A stretch of DNA of 64,000 nt, taken from assembly GCA_949126835.1 (NCBI GenBank), contig OX421497.1, positions 17,679,823-17,743,822 of the forward strand, read 5' to 3'. Of the stretch, positions 11,099-23,659 are shown one piece after another. The notes beneath the pieces were generated by a model, which searched no databases, had not been told where the DNA came from, and saw only the letters and a list, made by a program, of their open reading frames with translations. Within the stretch, counting starts at the first letter, position 1, and every line of letters begins with the position of its first letter. Source of the stretch: Anisus vortex (taxonomy: Eukaryota; Mollusca; Gastropoda; Planorbidae). The position numbers and the translations under genes were made by a program.

Positions 11099-11865
11099 CT
11101 TTAAATATTGATGTCAATAACGTTAAAAGTTTATAGCAAGTTATATATGGTATACTTATTGAACTGTTTTGAAGTAGATAGTTTAAAAGTGTTGTTTTTT
11201 CTGTTGTCTTTACTGAATCCTCCAACAAGTAACTAGTCATAGACTAAAGGTAATAGTGAAATCAAAGAACTTATTCCAATTACTACACAAATACTTGATA
11301 TAGCGGTACATGAACGTAAGTAGGCCAGTTGGAATAATAATGCTTTTCTTATTAATGCAAACAAACAGTTTTAAAAAGTTCTGATTAATATCATTTTAAA
11401 AAAGGAAAAAAAAACTTTAATGAAACGATAAAAAAAAAAATACGATAAACAGCCAGCAAAACTGAAGACAGTAAGAGACACCGTCCTAACACTGAGTTGA
11501 ATAGTAAGTTGTGTTAGGCATATAGGGCTTATGATTCACAATTTGCGTTCCACTAACAGATACAGGACAAAAAGTGAATGAAGGAGAAACAGAATACTTA
11601 AACTCAAGCTATAATATTATATGTGAATGTGCCTTAGGTAGCCAAAATGCTTAACTGTCACTCATTGAAGTTACACTAATGTCTTTTGTGGACCGAAAAA
11701 TGCAGACGACTATGTTTCAGTTGGTGATGACATTGCAATTGTAACTGTTTATAACATGAAAATATTTTTTTAATGAATTTTAAGTTATTAATGAAAGGTA
11801 TTAACAAATGAGCGAATATCAATACTTGCAAATATAAATACTTTCGGTCGAGCAATTATACTCAC

Positions 11866-12070
11866 ACAATTCTACTGATATATTTTCACCAGAAACAGGA
11901 GCTGTGTTCGGTAATGAGATCATCTTAATGCCCAGTATGAGAGTCACTGGCGGATTCACTGGTAAAAGTTCAGACACAATAGTACATTCTGTACTGAAGT
12001 CGTGTGAACTTATTGGAGACGGTAAGTTTTTATGCACAATGCGTGAATTGTTCAGTGCACCTGTGTGAGT
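11866..12070 (-). CDS. Ig-like exon B2 of gene 2, upstream module
   Basis: A 205-bp exon, phase 0 to phase 1, with acceptor CCGTCAACAG and donor T|GTGAGT. It encodes THTGALNNSRIVHKN, then HDFSTECTIVSELLPVN. The cysteine of DFCTEC in the sister copy is serine here, leaving one cysteine in this part. Other changes (DLLPLNQ to ELLPVNP) show that the two modules have diverged in sequence. Confidence 0.75.
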
Positions 12071-12968
12071 CTGTTGACGGAATTAACAAATATTTATTAT
12101 GCATATGTCTCAAGAAAAGCCTTTTATTAATCCTATTTAACGTAAGAAAAACAGGATATAAAAATAGTCATGCTATATTTTTCACATCAGATAAAAACAT
12201 TAAGTTAACAATAACATTTTTGTTAAGTTTTACATAATAAAATTATAATATTAGTGAAAAGAAGGGAGACTATACAGTAATTTACATTTTAAATATCTCC
12301 TTGATATGTGTTTAAAATTTGACAACATGATTTTGTGACTTCACTCTTGTTCATTTACAACCGAATGTCGTGGGTATAGCCCATTTCTTAAAAATTTCAA
12401 TTTCAGTTCCTAATTGATTGTTATTCTAAATCGCCTTCCGTTTCACCAATTGGCTTTGCACAGTGCATTAGGCTACCCTACTCATGTACACACTGGCCCA
12501 AACGCTGGCGAAGTGGGAAAAGCACCGATTATTTTATATAATGAATACAGGAGACAGCCCCGCGTCCGGTGATTTGTACTGCTGAGAGGGCTTCAGACTT
12601 GGTAGGGAAGAGGCAATGAGCGCAATAGGCCGCGTCTTAACCCAAGCGGGTGCCTGGATGCACATGCCTATAGTCTGGGAGTCTGGAACTAGTGCTACTG
12701 GTCTACAACTAGTTTTGTAATTATGTTAAATCATTCATAACGTTTTTATTAATATAAAAAAGAAGTTTCTCTGTACAAGAAATTTAAAAACAAACAAGTC
12801 ACGGATAAATTAATTAATGAAAGAAAAGGAAAACCAACATATAACACTAGCTCTAAGGCAGAAAATTACTCCATAGAGCTGCAATTATTGCTTTTATAGA
12901 AATAACTGAGTCAAAACATAAAATATTATTTTAAACTATATTTAATTAAAGGAATTATCCCTGCTTAC

Positions 12969-13087
12969 ATATTGGGTAAAAAAGCATTGTGCCACTGGGT
13001 AAGTTTTTTCTGTTCGACATGTCACTGACACGGCAGTGTTTGAGTTGACAAATTTGGGTGGGTCACATGTTGGTTTCTTAGGAGGTA
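12969..13087 (-). CDS. Ig-like exon B1 of gene 2, upstream module
   Basis: A 119-bp exon, phase 1 to phase 0, with acceptor TTTATTGTTTCAG and donor GTAAGC. It encodes PPKKPTCDPPKFVNSN, AVSVTCRTEKTYPVAQC and FFTQY. In the proposed transcript it follows exon A (17684-17974), with the satellite lying inside the intervening intron. Confidence 0.78.
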
Positions 13088-13129
13088 CTGAAACAATAAA
13101 ACAGCAACAACCAAAATTGTACTAAGTTG

Positions 13130-13360
13130 CCCCTTAACACAATTCATTTGTTAAAACAATACATTAGTTAGCACAAAAAATATTTAACACAATTAATTAG
13201 TTAACTCAATTAATTATTTAACACAATATATTAGCTAACACAATAAATCAATCAACACATTAAATTACTTCAAACAATAAATTAATTAACACAATAAATT
13301 AATTAACACAATAAATTAATTAACACAATAAATCATTTAACACAATAAATTATTTAAACA
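13130..13360. repeat. AT-rich degenerate repeat (TTAACACAATAAATTA type)
   Basis: Short imperfect repeats of TTAACACAATAAATTA, more numerous than at the sister position 6130-6260. No coding content. Confidence 0.75.
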
Positions 13361-13394
13361 ATCCGTTTCCCCCTCGGAGTAACCGCGATTACGG

Positions 13395-15830
13395 GTTTTT
13401 TGCTTCTGATCCCTATACATTATATTGAGTGATGTATCTATAATCTTTAATGTAACAAGTGTACATTATGTTAAGTGATGTGTCTATAATCTTTAATGTA
13501 ACAAGTGTAGATTATATTGAGTGATGTATCTATAATCTTTAATGTAACAAGTGTACATTATGTTAAGTGATGTGTCTATAATCTTTAATGTAACAAGTGT
13601 ACATTATATTGAGTGATGTATCTATAATCTTTAATGTAACAAGTGTAAATTATGTTAAGTGATGTGTCTATAATCTTTAATGTAACAAGTGTACATTATA
13701 TTGAGTGATGTATCTATAATCTTTAATGTAACAAGTGTACATTATATTGAGTGATGTATCTATAATCTTTAATGTAACAAGTGTAAATTATGTTAAGTGA
13801 TGTGTCTATAATCTTTAATGTAACAAGTGTACATTATATTGAGTGATGTGTCTATAATCTTTAATGTAACAAGTGTACATTATGTTAAGTGATGTGTCTA
13901 TAATCTTTAATGTAACAAAAGTACATTATGTTAAGTGATGTGTCTATAATCTTTAATGTAACAAGTGTACATTATATTGAGTGATGTATCTATAATCTTT
14001 AATGTAACAAGTGTACATTATGTTAAGTGATGTGTCTATAATCTTTAATGTAACAAGTGTACATTATATTGAGTGATGTATCTATAATCTTTAATGTAAC
14101 AAGTGTACATTATGTTAAGTGATGTGTCTATAATCTTTAATGTAACAAGTGTACATTATATTGAGTGATGTACCTATAATCTTTAATGTAACAAGTGTAC
14201 ATTATGTTAAGTGATGTATCTATAATCTTTAATGTAACAAGTGTACATTATATTGATTGATGTATCTATAATCTTTAATGTAAAAAGTGTACATTATATT
14301 GAGTGATGTATCTATAATCTTTAATGTAAAAAGTGTACATTATGTTAAGTTATATATATATAATCTTTAATGTAACAAGTGTACATTATGTTAAGTGATG
14401 TATCTATAATCTTTAATGTAACAAGTGTACATTATGTTAAGTGATGTATATATAATCTTTAATGTAACAAGTGTACATTATGTTAAGTTATATATATATA
14501 ATCTTTAATGTAACAAGTGTACATTATGTTAAGTTATATATATATAATCTTTAATGTAACAAGTGTACATTATGTTAAGTTATATATATATAATCTTTAA
14601 TGTAACAAGTGTACATTATGTTAAGTGATGTATATATAATCTTTAATGTAACAAGTGTACATTATGTTAAGTTATATATATATAATCTTTAATGTAACAA
14701 GTGTACATTATGTTAAGTGATGTGTCTATAATCTTTAATGTAACAAGTGTACATTATGTTAAGTGATGTATCTATAATCTTTAATGTAACAAGTGTACAT
14801 TATGTTAAGTGATTTATCTAAAATCTTTAATGTAACAAGTGTACTTTATGTTATGTGATGTATCTATAATCTTTAATGTAACAAGTGTACATTATATTAA
14901 GTGATGTATCTATAATCTTTAATGTAACAAGTGTACATTATATTGAGTGATGTATCTATAATCTTTAATGTAAAAAGTGTACATTATGTTAAGTGACGTA
15001 TCTATAATCTTTAATGTAACAAGTGTACATTATGTTAAGTGATGTATCTATAATCATTAACGTAACAAGTGTACATTATGTTAAGTGATGTATCTATAAT
15101 CTTTAATGTAACAAGTGTACATTATGTTAAGTGATGTATCTATAATCTTTAATGTAACAAGTGTACATTATGTTAAGTGATGTGTCTATAATCTTTAATG
15201 TAACAAGTGTACATTATGTTAAGTGATGTGTCTATAATCTTTAATGTAACAAGTGTACATTATGTTAAGTGATGTGTCTATAATCTTTAATGTAACAAGT
15301 GTACATTATGTTAAGTGATGTATCTATAATCTTTAATGTAACAAGTGTACATTATGTTAAGTGATGTGTCTATAATCTTTAATGTAACAAGTGTACATTA
15401 TGTTAAGTGATGTGTGTATAATCTTTAATGTAACAAGTGTACATTATGTTAAGTGATGTGTCTATAATCTTTAATGTAACAAGTGTACATTATGTTAAGT
15501 GATGTGTGTATAATCTTTAATGTAACAAGTGTACATTATGTTAAGTGATGTGTCTATACTCTTTAATGTAACAAGTGTACATTATGTTAAGTGATGTGTC
15601 TATAATCTTTAATGTAACAAGTGTACATTATGTTGAGTGATGTGTCTATAATCTTTAATGTAACAAGTGTACATTATGTTAAGTGATGTGTCTATAATCT
15701 TTAATGTAACGGGTGCACGTTATGTCAAGTAATGTATCTATAATTTTTAATGTAACGGGTGTACATTATGTTAAGTAATGTGTCTATAATCTTTAATGTA
15801 ACGGGTGTATATTATGTCAATTTATTTGAG
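13395..15830. repeat. 46-bp satellite, about 50 copies, itself a dimer of 23-bp units
   Basis: The 46-bp unit consists of two related 23-bp halves. One half is like TGTCTATAATCTTTAATGTA and the other like AGTGTACATTATGTTAAGTG. Both align to the 23-bp monomer that fills 15850-17400. In the left part (about 13.4-14.2 kb), units with ATATTGAGTGATGTATC often alternate with units having ATGTTAAGTGATGTGTC, an incipient 92-bp period. The array sits in the intron between exons A and B1 of gene 2. Confidence 0.92.
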
Positions 15831-15849
15831 TATGATAATTATCTTTAAT

Positions 15850-17400
15850 TTTACGGCTGTTCAATCTGAAAGGTAACATGTCTTCAATCTGTCAAGTAAC
15901 ATGTCTACAAACTGTCAAGTATCATGTCTACAATCTGTCAAGTATTAAGTCTACAATCTGTCAAGTAGCATGTCTACAATCTGTCAAGAACTATGTCTAT
16001 AATCTGTCAAGTAACATGTCTACAATTTGTCAAGAAACATGTCTATAATCAGTCAAGTGACATGTTTACAATCTGTCAAGAAACATGTCTATAATCTGTG
16101 AAGTAACATAACTACATTCTGTCAAGAAACATGTCTATAATCTGTCAAGTAACATGTCTACAATCTGTCAAGAAACATGTCCATAAACTGTTAAGTAACA
16201 TGTCTACAATCTTTCAATTAACGTGTCTATAATCTATCAAGTAATATGCCTACAATCTGTCAAGTAACATGTCTACAAGCTGTCAAGTAACATGTCTACA
16301 AGCTGTCAAGTATTAAGTCAACAATCTGTCAAGTAACATGTCTACAATCCATCAAGTAACATGTCTACAATCTGTCAAGAAACATGTCTATAATCTGTCA
16401 AGAAACATGTCTATAACCTGTCAAGAAACATGTCTATAATCTTTCAAGTAACATGTCTACAATCTGTTAAGTAACATATCTACAATATGTCAAGTAACAT
16501 GTCTATAATCTGTCAAGAAACATGTATATAATCTTTTAAGTAACATATCTACAATCTGTCAAGAAACATGTTTATAATCTTTTAGGTAACATGTCTACAA
16601 TCTGCCAAGAAACATGTCTATATTCTGTCAAGTAATATGTCTACAATCTTTCAAGAAACATGTCTATAATCTATTAAGTAACATGTCTACAATCTGTCAA
16701 GAAACATGTCTATAATCTGTCAAGTAACATAACTACAATCTGTCAAGAAACATGTCTATAATCTGTCAAGTAACATGTCTACAATCTGTCAAGAAACATG
16801 TCCATAAACTGTTAAGTAACATGTCTACAATCTTTCAATTAACGTGTCTATAATCTATCAAGTAATATGCCTACAATCTGTCAAGTAACATGTCTACAAG
16901 CTGTCAAGTAACATGTCTACAAGCTGTCAAGTATTAAGTCAACAATCTGTCAAGTAACATGTCTACAATCCATCAAGTAACATGTCTACAATCTGTCAAG
17001 AAACATGTCTATAATCTGTCAAGAAACATGTCTATAACCTGTCAAGAAACATGTCTATAATCTGTCAAGTAATATTTCTAAAATATGTCAAGAAACATGT
17101 CTATAATCTTTCAAGTAACATGTCTACAATCTGTTAAGTAACATATCTACAATATGTCAAGTAACATGTCTACAATCTGTCAAGAAACATGTTTATAATC
17201 TTTTATGTAACATGTCTACAATCTGCCAAGAAACATGTCTATATTCTGTCAAGTAATATGTCTACAATCTTTCAAGAAACATGTCTATAATCTATTAAGT
17301 AACATGTCTACAATCTGTCAAGTAACATATCTACAATCTGTCAAATAACATGTCTACAATCTTTCAAGAAACATGTGTACAATCTGTCAAGTAATATGTG
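15850..17400. repeat. 23-bp satellite monomer array
   Basis: Roughly 65 tandem copies of a 23-bp unit containing TGTCTACAATCTGTCAAGTA, with frequent variants (CAAGAAACA, TATAATC). A block beginning TCCATAAACTG occurs at about 16180 and again at 16801, 621 bp apart, which is 27 monomers. Internal block duplication has therefore taken place. It merges with the 46-bp array at about 15.7-15.85 kb. Confidence 0.92.
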
Positions 17401-17683
17401 TTTAACATGTCACATACCCACAGTCTATCTTTAGTACAACATACACTACTCGTAGGCTATTTCCGAAGAAAATCTTTTTTAACGTTATAATCCTTTTTTT
17501 TTCGACTTTAAAAAGATTGGTTGAATTTTTAAAGAGGAAATCAAACGTTGTTTTTTGTTGTGAAATTATATTGGTCAAATCTAATCTAATTGCAAATTTT
17601 AAGACCTGTACGTTATGCCATTCGTAGGTAATTAAATTAAATAAATGATATTTTAATGTTTTATAATATATATATTATCTTAC

Positions 17684-17974
17684 CATAGACCGTGATATTA
17701 CAGGGTGGGCCGTAGTGTTCGTCGTCCCAAACACATCTCCAGCTTGACAAGTTTCTGTTCAGTGATCTCATATGGATAGTACAGTTGGTACCGGTGAGGA
17801 AGGAATAAAAAGCCGGGCTGTTAGTGGTGCAGACGCCGTTCATGTGGCAGGTAGTCATGTCAACGTAACCGTCACCTTTGTCCACCTGCCATGTGATTAG
17901 TCTGTTTACAGCTGATGTAACTTTACATAGCAGTCTAATGCTGGAGCCTTCGGTGCCTACTGCGCATTCTGAGC
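17684..17974 (-). CDS. N-terminal Ig V-type exon A of gene 2
   Basis: A 291-bp phase 1-1 exon of 97 codons with acceptor TTATTTCTACAG and donor G|GTAAGA. The product starts SECAVGTEGSS and contains IRLLCKVTSAV, ITWQVDKG, NCTIHMRSLNRN and WRCVWDDE. The LxC, W and later cysteine pattern is that of an Ig V-like domain, with extra cysteines (TTCHMNGVC, PPCNITVYG) that may form additional disulphides. It has N-glycosylation sites (NCT, NLS, NIT). No second copy is visible in this window. It is the most upstream ectodomain exon and would directly follow the signal peptide. Confidence 0.82.
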
Positions 17975-18002
17975 CTGTAGAAATAACGACTTCATTTTGT
18001 AC

Positions 18003-18580
18003 TGGTAGGCCTTTCTTGATTTATTAGTTTACGGAAAGAAATAACCACTTTTTTTTTTTTTATGGTAGGCCTGTCTTGATTTAATAGTTTACGGAAAGAA
18101 ATAACATCTTTATTTTGTGATGGTAGGCCTTTCTTGATTTATTAGTTTACGGAAAAAAATAACATCTTTATTTTGTCATGGTAGGCCTGTCTTGATTTAT
18201 TAGTTTACGGAAAGAAATAACATCTTTATTTTGTGATGGTAGGCCTTTCTTGATTATTAGTTTACGGAAATAAATAACATCTTTATTTTGTGATGGTAGG
18301 CCTTTCTTGATTTATTAGTTTACGGAAAGAAATAACATCTTTATTTTGTCATGGTAGGCCTTTCTTGATTTATTAGTTTACGGAAATAAATAACATCTTT
18401 ATTTTGTGATGGTAGGCCTTTCTTGATTTATTAGTTTACGGAAAGAAATAACATCTTTATTTTGTCATGGTAGGCCTTTCTTGATTTATTAGTTTACGGA
18501 AAGAAATAACATCTTTATTTTGTCATGGTAGGCCTTTCTTGATTTATTAGTTTACGGAAAGAAATAACATCTTTATTTTG
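18003..18580. repeat. 58-bp tandem repeat, about 10 copies
   Basis: The units begin TGGTAGGCCTTTCTTGATTT and continue ATTAGTTTACGGAAAGAAAT. The period of 58 bp was measured between successive TGGTAGGCCT occurrences. The array starts about 30 bp upstream of the exon A acceptor, so it lies at the very end of that intron. Confidence 0.92.
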
Positions 18581-21207
18581 GTTTTAATAACTTACAGAAA
18601 CAAAAAACGTCTTTAATTTTGGATGTTGTCTTGTTGTGGATTTTTTTTTCATCTTTTTTTATTTATTCCTGCTAAAATAAGTGAGGTATAGAAAGGTCTA
18701 AAATGTATAAAAATTATTTAAAAAGGAAGAATATTTTTGTATCTTTACCTTGGGCTATTTATACACTGTATATAAAAGATAGGCCTACACTTTCATAATA
18801 AGCTAAAATATTTCCCCATTTAGTTGCTTTCACGAGAAACAATTAATATTTTTTGATGAAGAGGAAAACGCTGTCGTGTAATTTCTTTCGTAATGACATA
18901 ATGACGCAAGGGCCACGAGACGTTTTAGGAATCTTTAAAATATAGGTCAATTGTAGACTATGTTTGTTAAGGTTTCTAGCATCTATTAATGACATTTGAG
19001 TTGCAAATAAAGATTTAGTAATGTTGGCTTGTTTTGAAATGTTTCCTTTTTTAAATCGTATACTAACTTTGCTTTTGTATGTATGTGTCCGTATAATTTT
19101 AACCATTTTGTCGAGCGAAACTTGGCACATAGACGATAAGCCTATGACAAATCAGCTCCAGCGCCCAATCATACGTTTTTTTCTACTGCTTTTTATTCAT
19201 TAAACCTTATGGTGGGGTTTTTAAACTCTTATTTAGCGCTTTTAAATGACCTGATATATTCTTTACCCCTCCTGCCTTTTTTTAAAAATGTTGCATTATT
19301 AAACTATTTCATAAGCATAAGCTATTAGATTTACTTTATTTTTTCTTTGTGGGAGGCAAAGGGTAAATTCTTTGGAGGGCTAATGCAATTTTAAACAATT
19401 CAATATTAATAGATCTAATATGCTAGGCAAACTTGTATTTGTATCGTGGGTCTCTTTCTTTATCCTTATTGATAATAACATACCTTGTTGTTTTTTTTTA
19501 AATTATAATTTGTATAAGCCTAATTATTAGTAGCCTTTATATTAAATACGTTAATTATGCTTTTGTTTCTGTCTTAAGCCTATTTCGGGTATTGCAAAGG
19601 TCTAAACCCACTGGAGTTTAAGCCAATACATAACAAATGCTATTTAATGGTTTATACAACCACAAAAAAAGGTTTTTATGACTTGCTAAAAATCCTTTCA
19701 CCAATATAAGTTGTTCTCGATGTATAAATAATTCGTGCCATGATGATAACAAAATAAAATCAGAAAACTTATTTAACATCGGAATTGGCCTGACTTGTAA
19801 AATGTTGTGCTTGATTTTTTTAACAAATAGATTTCTTGTATGGCCTTCGTGTAAATATGTAAATAAGTCACGGACTTCTTTGTGGCGTATAGGTGATAAC
19901 GACACCTTCTTCACTTCATTACCCCCTCCCCAACCCTAAAAAGTAACTAGCTTAAGCTTAAAAGTTTTAATGAAACTGAGGTCTACAATATTCTTCCCCC
20001 GCCCTCATCTGGACCCTATGTTATCTTTTACCCATTCAAAAATTTCATTCAAATAACCAGTTACTGTAGCATTGTTCATTTGAACATTTCATTCATTGAA
20101 AAATAATGTTCACATACCAATTTGTTTAACATAACCTTCAAAAGATACGAGCCACAATTTGAACATAACTTTAAAACTAGATTAACGCTTTTCTGAAGTA
20201 AAATATATGGTTCTGCTTTTTTTTTCTATTGACATAGTAAAAAATATTAAATTTGTTGTACTTACCATAAATACATTTAATGTAAGAATTCAAATAAAAA
20301 ATTAGTGTCAAATATAAAACGTCAGTGTTCATTTTTCACTGTTTTCACTGTACAAGATTTCACAAAACAAGGCTTCAAATATCTCTCTTTATGAATTGTA
20401 ATTCACTTGCGCTGTCCAGACCTTTAAACATTGGACATTTTCTAAAAGACGTCTCAGTCACTCACAAGCTCTTCACTAACATATACTGTCTCTCAGGTAA
20501 GGATACTCTTCCACCATACCTTAACATATGTAACAGGTAAATGTAAGGACAACAGGTGAAAAAAAAATGAATATATAAAAAAAAAAGAAAGTTAATTTCA
20601 GCTCTCATTATATTAACACAACAACACAGTTTTCATTAATAAATTCATTTCCATAGGTGGAAATTTATTCCTTGTTTTGTATAGCAATAAAAACTCAAAC
20701 AAATAAAATGTAACTCTCTAATGTTCTGAAAATAGATATTTTTAGATAAGTCGTCTCTTATTTTTTTACTCTCTTAAAAAGAAAATAATATACAACGAAA
20801 ACATTGATATTTGTAGCATATACTCTATTATATAAGAATTATTGTCATTCTTTCATACTTACATAAGTATAACAATAATTAAAATAATTACTGCAATTAT
20901 GATTTTTTTTTAACATCATATCTTGCTAAATCATCGGGTATCCGCTCAAAAGCATGCATTGGAGGAGACTAAACTTTTCACAGAATTGTATTTCACTTCT
21001 ATTATTTCGTTTGATTCTCTGTTTTGAAACCTACCTTTACAAAGATCCAAGAGCCGCTTATTGTGTGAGATCTAATTAAACTATGCATTCACCAAGTCCT
21101 GCTGACAGGTTTGTTATATAGTGTAGCGGATAGAAGACAAACAAGAGCACGTCGCGTGCATGATTTATACCATTGTAAACAAAAATAAACACGAACGTGT
21201 AGGACAC
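18581..21207. other. Intron-like, no recognisable gene
   Basis: AT-rich sequence with only short open frames lacking domain features. If 21208-21268 is the signal-peptide exon, this is the first intron of gene 2. Confidence 0.5.
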
Positions 21208-21268
21208 CTTTCTCTGCAGTGCACAAGATTAATATATATAGAACAAACAAAACATGTTTGGTATACAT
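21208..21268 (-). CDS. Candidate signal-peptide exon of gene 2
   Basis: The ATG at 21268 opens MYTKHVLFVLYILILCTAEK. This is a short basic start, a hydrophobic core and a small-residue region (CTA), as expected of a secretion signal. The frame reaches G|GTGTCC in phase 1, which matches the phase-1 acceptor of exon A about 3.2 kb downstream and would give a glycine before SEC. The donor is weak, and no promoter element could be identified. The codon just before the ATG does not alter this reading. The assignment is inference from peptide character and phase. Confidence 0.45.
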
Positions 21269-23640
21269 TAGCACAAATAATGGAATGGAATGTTTGAAAA
21301 TTAGTGAAGATAAGACATAATTGTTAGGCCTATCCTTGCAGTGCTAATCGGGTTAATATAGACATTAAGGACCGTCTATAATAATTAATCGACGTAACGC
21401 AAATAAGTTAAAAGGGGGGAAGGGGGTAAAACATATGTGACAGAGGTGTTAAAACAATCTGATGTCACATAAAAGAAGGTCAGGTTTAATAAAATTAGTG
21501 TTTAAACAAGTTTTACTTGAAAACGTCTAGTAGAATTTGATATTAATATTCCAAATCAAGCAATATAAGCTAGATAACGAATATTTTCAAAAGAATTTGG
21601 ACTAGGCGTACTTGTTTTTTTTTTTTTAGAATATCCGAGTAGGCTACTGAGTACTGCACTAATTTCTATAAATAGATCTATAATACAATGATAACAAAAG
21701 TAATTTAAAACTAATAATATAATTGTACAGGTAAAACAGGCTGTATGGAGGGGGGGGGGGGGGTACATAGCTTTATGGCGTTGTATTGAAAACGGGAAGG
21801 GGGGGGGGGGCGGGCAGGCTGTATCTGAATGTTGTGACTAATTGTGACGATGGGACGTAATTTATGGTTGGCCGAGTATTTAGGATAGCTGGTACAATAG
21901 ATATTTCGTACATTATCAATAAATACTGTGTGGTCATTTTGGAATAATATTATTTCGAGTTGAGTTTGTGTAGTCGGTAATTTTTTTTTGTACAAATGTA
22001 AATTTGTTGGCCAATTGTTTATTCAATACACTGAATACATAAATAATATATGTAGGGCCTATAACTTGGATACATTGAATTAACAGTGTGTACATCTCAA
22101 TAACATCATTTGTTACCAGCATGCATGAATCAATATTAATTGAGAATTTGAAACAAACGATCCGATGATTGATTTTAAAACTTTTCCTTTCAAGATTGAT
22201 TCTTTTCAATTACACAGGTATCACTTATCAAGTTCATTCTTTGTCTGAATGCAACAATTCATAATGTCAATAGCAAGGAGATATTTGTTTAGAACTTTTC
22301 CTTTGTCCATAGTCTGTGTACTTGGGATTTTGGTCTGTGTGGCTGTTGTAGTTTCTTCTGCATTTATTTTTCTTCTGTATCATTGATGTAATCTGTGAAT
22401 AAATTACAAATTCAGATGTTATGTAGCAACATCAGTGTTGATGTGTGTGTGTGTGTACAGGTTTACTTTCATCTTGTTCTGTGTCCAGCTTTATCTTTCC
22501 ATTTCCCCACATCCTAGTGTTGTATACAGATAGGACTGATCTAAGGAGAACTTGCGTTATTTTGATAATAAATTATAGGAAGGGCCAACGTTGCAAAAGG
22601 GCGATAAGTTCTTCTTCTTTGTTTAACCAGATATCCACCCCTTTTTGCTCGCCTCTGTCTAGCCTTCTAGAGTTTTAGAAATACGTAAAAAAGAAAAAAA
22701 GACTTGCTGAAAAAGTTGAAATCTTCCTAAAAATATTGCGTACCAACTACTTGTGCCATAACAAGTTTCACGTAATAGTGTTCTAAATAAAAAAGTAATT
22801 ATATTAAATAACATTTTTACTTTATTTCTACACCTTCACCTCAGTGTCCCGACGAGGTCCCTGCTAGATATGGCAACCTTACCCCTGAGTAAAGTATTTA
22901 TATAATAAGCCTGATTCTGGACATGTTGGCAATAGTGTAGCCAAAGGAGGGCGGAGGAAACGGGCCACAGACGCGGTATATGTAAGAGGTGCTAAAATGA
23001 CACTTAAAAATTGTATATAAAAAGCATACAAATTAGGTATAAAAATTAGCTAATTAGCTTATTAGACTAAAAATTAAATGAAACAAAAACATTAAATAAA
23101 AACTCCTTACTTTCTAACCAGCTTCGTTACTCAACTAATGAATGAAAACATCATTTTAAATAGGCGCTAAATTTAACCCCCCCCCCCCCCCTCGCTCCAC
23201 GCGCTTTCTTTTCTTTGTTACGCTCCTGCATGTAATGTAAGTTATGTAATTGTACGTTGGCTGTTTCCCGTATTATCTACACACGCCAGAATTTATTACG
23301 TAAGGACTTAATATGGTCGTGTCAGAAGCGCGTGTAGAGAAGAATACAATTTAACGTTAGTTTCCAAAGACTTCAAAAGCGGGTTAAAGGCGTGAGCCTT
23401 AATATTCACCAATGCATACCTTTTCTGTTTTGAATTAGTCTTTTATACAAGTAAATACAAAACGGTTCTTTGCAAGTGTCCCTAATACTGTACTTAAGTG
23501 ACCCCATATTAACTTAATCTTCCATTGAGACAACCTCATTTCAAGCCATAAACTTCATTTAGTAGACAAGAGTGTAATCCTATCACTAATTTCAATAAAA
23601 ACAGTTGATATTGTAAGATTGCCAATCTTACCCTTGCCAA
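21269..23640. other. Probable intergenic region between genes 1 and 2
   Basis: No supported gene. It contains poly-G runs near 21751 and 21799, a poly-C run near 23178, a (GT)n tract near 22442, and a further GTAGCCAAAGGAGGGCGGAGG stretch at about 22937. The 3' end of gene 1 and the promoter of gene 2 should lie in or near here, but neither can be recognised. Confidence 0.45.
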
Positions 23641-23659
23641 TTTTATCACATTGCTAGTT

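Larger units (their letters stand above)
7490..13180 (-). repeat. Tandemly duplicated exon module, upstream copy
   Basis: This is the counterpart of 990-6170 with the same five exons. The distance between matching exons grows from 6,504 bp (D) to 6,959 bp (B2), then 7,002 bp (B1). This reflects insertions in one copy or the other: MITEs here, a minisatellite in the other copy. Together the copies double the B-C-D ectodomain of gene 2. Confidence 0.88.

Noticed and set aside
13395..17400. CRISPR-like regular array
   Set aside because: Units are directly adjacent with no unique spacers, and the setting is an animal genome with spliced genes.
18843..20540. Open frames of 60 to 98 codons on both strands
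   Set aside because: No signal peptide, domain, repeat in a sister locus or phase-compatible splice sites. Expected by chance in this length.
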